Shown here: positions 54,344 to 64,000 of the stretch, one piece after another
How positions within the stretch are numbered: the stretch's first letter is position 1
How the letters are laid out: each line of letters starts with the position of its first letter
DNA from: Eudorina sp. 2006-703-Eu-15
Lineage: Eukaryota > Chlorophyta > Chlorophyceae > Chlamydomonadales > Volvocaceae
NCBI GenBank assembly: GCA_003117195.1
Contig: BDSI01000064.1
Span: 310,001-374,000 of the forward strand
Length of the DNA: 64,000 nucleotides
Direction: 5' to 3'
The notes under the pieces: generated by a model
The model's database searches: none
What the model saw: only the letters and a program-made list of their open reading frames with translations
Told to the model about the DNA's origin: nothing
Translations under genes and position numbers: made by a program

Positions 54344-57239
54344 ATGGAATCTGGTCTTGGAAGAATGTCCCACGAGTTGCTCGTCGAGGGCACTGTCGCT
54401 GGCACGTCATACCGGAAGCTTTTTTGTTATGATCTGAATGGCTTTAACAACTTACGAAATTTGAAATCTCGTGTGTTGGACGACCTGAAAACAGCGGGCG
54501 CACCACTAGAGAGCTCTTGCGAAGTCGTGCTGCGCAACTATACACTAACAGATTACGAACGCACAGCCTCCAACTCTGCTGCTGCTCGGAGCTGTGCGCT
54601 AAGCGACCAGGATTCATGGAGTTCCGGTCCTGGCAAGGGTTGCCGCCTTCTTGCTGCCGCACCAAGTCCGCAAGTCCCAATTGGGCCCGCGGACGACAGC
54701 CGACACACAATGCTAGCGATCGCTTCACGTCAACTCTACGATCGCGCATACGGAGGTGGTTCCGTTCTTCCACTGGAAGCGCGGGTCAAGCGCGCCGCGC
54801 CGGTCAGCGCGCCAAATTCGGTTGCCGCCGCCAACTCAACCACGGAGCCCAATGATCTTGCATGCGAGAACGCTCAACTCGCATCTAGCAGCCGTGACTC
54901 TGATACGGAGCCCTTTGATATCATCGTCCGGGATTTTCGAAACCGCTGCCACACCGTGCGAGTCTGCGGCGGCACCGCCGTGTTGCGCCTCAAAGCGGGC
55001 ATCGCGGCCGCGCTCGGCTGCAGTGGTGAGACGGGGGCGCTTGCGCACGAGGATTTCGCGTGTGGCGCATCTGGGTTTCTCGACATAGCAGCGAGACTTC
55101 CACCGGGCATCGTGGATGCCTTTTTGGCTGTTAGAAGTGGCGCGAGGCGGCCGTTGGGATGCGATCCGCCACCCGACGGCGGTCGCGCGGAACAGCCATG
55201 TGGGTCGCGGTATAAATAATGAGAAGCCCACCCATAACCGCCCAGGCCCGCGGTATCAGTAAAGTGCCTGCCTACTGTTTCAGTGGCAGGTAGGAGCACG
55301 AGTTCCCCCTTGATGCCCGCTGCGCAGGAAAGCCACCACCCCACGCCGCGAGTGACCTGCGCGGTCGTTTCTCTAGGGTTTTCCGGAGCAGTGCTGTCCT
55401 TACAGCGGCACTGGTACTGCCCTGACGCCTGTGTGCGGGTTGTCCTCCTCCGCCTCCACAGTCTTTAGTCACTGGCGGCTGGTGCACGACGGCAGGCCCC
55501 TTGACGAGGCGCTGGATCTGGCCGACTACAACATGGCCGCGGGCGCCGTGGTGGAGGTGCAGATGACGTCGCAGCAGACGCGCGCATTGGCGGGGTCTGC
55601 GGGGCCCAGCGAGGGCAAGGACGCCGCGGGTGGCGGCAGCTCCGGCAGCGGCGGCAACGGCGGCGGCGGCAGCAGCGGTGCCGCGGCCAGGGCTGGGACC
55701 GTGGTGCCGAGCAGCAGCGCACCTTGGGCGACCCCGGTCAAGTCGACGGCAGCGGCGCAGATATCCGTGCAGGTGCGGGGCGCGCTGGGTGGAGAGCGTG
55801 CCTGGCCGGCACACGATTGCGCCAGGGCTGGTCATCCTAGGCCGTTTGCGCCGTCTGCGAATGGCGCTGATGGCTTTACTTGCTGCGCAAGAGGTGCACG
55901 AGGCTGGGACTGGTTTCCCGGCGTGCTTCTGCGTACGGGCGCCTGATTTCTTTCTCGGGAATGACTTGCAGTACAGGGGGTTACGCAGCAGCACTCGTTA
56001 CGACGCAACCTTGCGCCCTTCGACATCGCAGGTCCTGCTGCCCTGCGGGCGGGTGATACAGCTGTCACGGCCGGTTTCGGAGGACGGACTGCAGTTCGCG
56101 CTGCGGGTCCTGGAGGCGGAGAAGGCGTTGCTGCAGGCACCGCCCGGGGCATCGGAGGTTCCAGCGGCGGCGACAGCGGGGCGCAGCGCCAGCTCGGTGC
56201 CGGCGACGCCGCGGGTGCCGTCGGCCGGCGTTCGGGGCGGCCGGCCTGCTGCCAGCTCCTTGTCTGGAGAAGGGGTGCAGCTTCGACGGGACATCTTCTC
56301 GTCATGCGCCGTGGACGTGGATGCTGGTCGTCGGACAGCGAGGTGAGTGCCGCAAGCGCGCGGCGCGAGCGGATGACTTAGTTCATGGTGGCGAGGTCAC
56401 GTGTCGCACAGAGTGTGGCTGGCTGCGATCAAGTGAGCGTTGCTTGCAATACGTGTTCTCGTACCGACGAGCGGCTTGCAGCGGCAATCTTATTCAAGGT
56501 GGGCTGCATATGCATCCGCGTTGCAGGCAATTGAAGGTGGCGGCCGCGGGCCGGAAGCTGCTGGCCTTGTTGCTGGCTGCGGCCGCTGTCGTGATGGCTA
56601 TGGCTGTGCTGTAGATCCGCATCCAGCGCCGACATGGTACGGCGAATGGCTCTCGCTCAATAGCTGTGGAGTGTGTCGTCATGAGGAGATCTTCTTCCAT
56701 CTTACGGCACGGAGGTAATGACGCACATGGCTTGGTAGTTCTCATATGAACAGGAGAAAATGCACAGGGGAAAATGAACGGAGGACATGATGGGACGCCT
56801 GACCGGTGAAGATCTTGGTAACGGGGGTTATCCTGGCTATGGACGGGCGGTATCGTGATGGCACAGCGGAGGGGTCGGCAACGCCCGTTCAGAGCTCCAC
56901 TCCAGTACGGTACAGTACAGGGTGCCAGGAGCGTGTGATTGCGATTGACCCGACCCCCGCGCGGTGGACATGGCTACAGCGCATCCGCACCTGTGGCTCG
57001 TCGCCGGCCCCCTGAGATTGCATCTTGTGCGATCTGGTAGCGGCGTGCTCGGCGACAGTATTTTAGTACGACGCATTCTTCTTATTTGTGTTTTTGTGCG
57101 CAGACGTTGTGCTGCTGTCGTTCATGACGAGCGCCTCGTCCAGAGGCGGATCAATGGCGTCCTGCGGGTGTTGGGGTGCTTGCCGCTCACTTTGTGTGAA
57201 CCGGAGGCCGCGGCGGCACCTGTTGGTTGCGGGCGGTGA
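54344..57239 (+). CDS. Protein with an internal ubiquitin-like domain, function unknown
   Basis: Exons 54344-55025, 55462-55772, 56032-56342 and 57104-57239 join in phase (479 aa). A ubiquitin-like fold is split by the first intron. Its first half is FDIIVRDFRNRCHTVRV and RLKAGIAAALGCS; its second is WRLVHDGRPLDEALDLADYN followed by MAAGAVVEV. Together they fit the beta-grasp pattern of UBL domains (xTVxV, LKxxI, RLVxxGxxLxD, LxDYN, GxxVxV). The N-terminal segment (HELLVEGTVAGTSYRKLFCY, NLKSRVLDDLKTAGAP) is not recognised. After the UBL come Gly/Ser-rich linker and CGRVIQLSRPVSEDGLQFAL. The last exon (HDERLVQRRINGVLRVLG, stop 57239) is supported only by phase and a good acceptor. No diglycine end was seen at the UBL end, so conjugation is unlikely. 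The ATG at 54344 is preferred; 54368 is an alternative. Confidence 0.65.
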
Positions 57240-58814
57240 CTCATGACATGCCGGCTTCATGGCCTAGTAGGATTCTCATCGAAGACCCATCATGAAGAGG
57301 AGACATGCACACACGTACGGCGAAATGGCAGGGACGCCTGCTTTATCACGCATGATACCCACTCTGGAATCCAGAGCATAGGCATCAGATGTGTGCACGG
57401 CTTCGCGTTCTGGAGGGAATCGCTAGGAAGCGAACGGAGCTGCCGATAAGCAGGATGCCTAATCCTTTTTCCACCGTCCTTGGAAGAGCATAGAAGAGTG
57501 CAATCGTTGGTTGCAGGTTTGCCAGGTGTGGCAGGGGACGTGTATGCAAAATGCAATGCTCGAGATGATAGAAAAAAATCACATCGTGAAATCACATCGT
57601 GAATGAAAACGATCCGCACGGCAATGACTGCGGTGGCGCGTTGTTACACACCGTTCACTGCGACGATGCCTGGTCGCCTACGGTATGCTGCATAATCAGC
57701 ATGACATGCGCCTCGCTTCTGGACATAGTCCCGCATAGTAACCCAAACCCGGTCTCGACGCGTGCACAGAGCCGCCTTCAACGCCAGCTACGGCATACTG
57801 ATTGCTGTGCAGAGCCAACCCACTACGATGGCCACGGCTTCCAACCGACGCATGGCTCGGCGCTCTCCCAACGCCCAACGGAGTTGCCACCCACGTGCGC
57901 TTATTTGGCGAGCACGGGAAACGGCGGCGCACACCCGACACCTTGCAGCAAGTCGTGACCTGCCGCTGCGCTATTCACTACGTCACCCGTGCCCCACTGC
58001 CGCACCTAATCTTACCCACATCAGTATCACGACAGTCGTTACGAGTATGCAACATGTCTAGATCCAAAAAGGAGAGGTCAAGAGGTCCGACGACGCCGCC
58101 ACTCCTCCCTCCACCACCGTGCCTAGCAGCCTTTACCCCGATCGCCAACCGCCTATTCCCTCCAGACCCGAACATCGAAACATGGTCAATCAACCGCCCC
58201 CCGCGTTCCAGGACGCCCTCGGCGCGCGTCAGCAAACGCTACCGACAATCGGCGTACGGTACACAATCGACATGTGGCCGCAGCCCACATGGCCTGCACA
58301 CGAGGCACGGAACTCGGTCCCCTATCTGCGACTGGCAGCGCACGTGTACTGACACACCAAAACACAGGGCGGTATCTCTCTCTACCCTCACACGCTCCCA
58401 CCAAGGGTGCGCCCACACCCTGCCATCCACCCGCTACATTTAGCAAGGGGTCGCGGCGTCCAGAGGACCCGCCCGGATTGTCACGGGGCGCTACCGCGTC
58501 GAGTCCAATACACACTTGACACGATGTGGTTAAATGAGAAGCCCACCCAGAACCGACACGATGTGGTGTTAGCCAGGTCGGGGAGGGCGGCAAGCGCTGC
58601 GTGGCGCATGTTCCAGTGCGACGCAGGTATTGGTACAGTCAAGATGCATACCGGGCCAACATGCATTGCTGGACGCGCATGCTCATCAATCAGTCCATGG
58701 GGATGGGACACGGCGCACGTCCAGAAGTAGTCAACTCATCCCTTCCAATCAAACTAATGACAATACGTGCACAGCTAAGAACCACCAAGCGTCCAGCTAA
58801 CAGAAGGGCGGCTC
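57240..58814. other. Intergenic between converging UBL gene (+) and kinase gene (-)
   Basis: Probably the two 3' UTRs plus spacer. No coding exon or repeat family was recognised. Confidence 0.5.
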
Positions 58815-63869
<5,055 letters not shown>

Positions 63870-64000
63870 CTGCGCGGCGGCGTGGAGCGGCACGCAGCGT
63901 GGACACCGACCGCGTGACGTTTCGCTGCGTTGACGGACGCGGCCGTGACGCGAGGAATGGGTTATCAAGCCCGCGGTTGTGGCAAGCCTGTCCGCGGCCG

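Overview
This is nuclear DNA from a green alga of the Chlamydomonas/Volvox group (volvocine Chlamydomonadales). The evidence is high GC, many short exons with GT..AG introns in almost every gene, abundant micro- and minisatellites inside introns, TGTAA poly(A)-type signals, and typical volvocine families: proline-rich multi-SRCR secreted proteins, BTB/BACK proteins and an IRE-type AGC kinase. Gene models below were spliced by eye. In every model except the two SRCR genes, all exon phases agree across the whole gene.

Layout. 1-6817 (-): splicing factor SF3A1, 3' end off the left edge. 7291-11512 (+): a membrane-anchored CCR4/nocturnin-type endonuclease/exonuclease/phosphatase protein, divergent from SF3A1 over a 473-bp shared promoter region. 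13015-17974 (+): a 904-codon gene that joins an ENTH domain to an ArfGAP domain, with a clathrin-box motif. 20927-23504 (+): BTB/BACK protein. 24984-25220 and 44802-45037: two copies of a hAT-type MITE, each with a perfect 8-bp target-site duplication. 26869-34085 (-) and 41735-50486 (-): two paralogous multi-exon SRCR genes in the same orientation (A and B), with the same exon order and phases. Between them lie a proline-rich ORF of uncertain status, a decayed LINE fragment and a cluster of AGTCAT words. 54344-57239 (+): ubiquitin-like-domain protein of unknown function. 58815-63869 (-): IRE/Greatwall-like AGC kinase, 5' end off the right edge.

The genes do not form one pathway. They are housekeeping (SF3A1, CCR4-like), trafficking (ENTH-ArfGAP), signalling or turnover (kinase, BTB, UBL) and secreted/cell-surface (SRCR) functions. 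The items most worth a second look are the ENTH-ArfGAP fusion, the SRCR tandem pair (conserved intronic CAGG microsatellite, exon duplications and phase breaks at homopolymers), the MITE pair, and several unnamed dispersed repeats. No prokaryotic, CRISPR, rRNA or tRNA features were seen.
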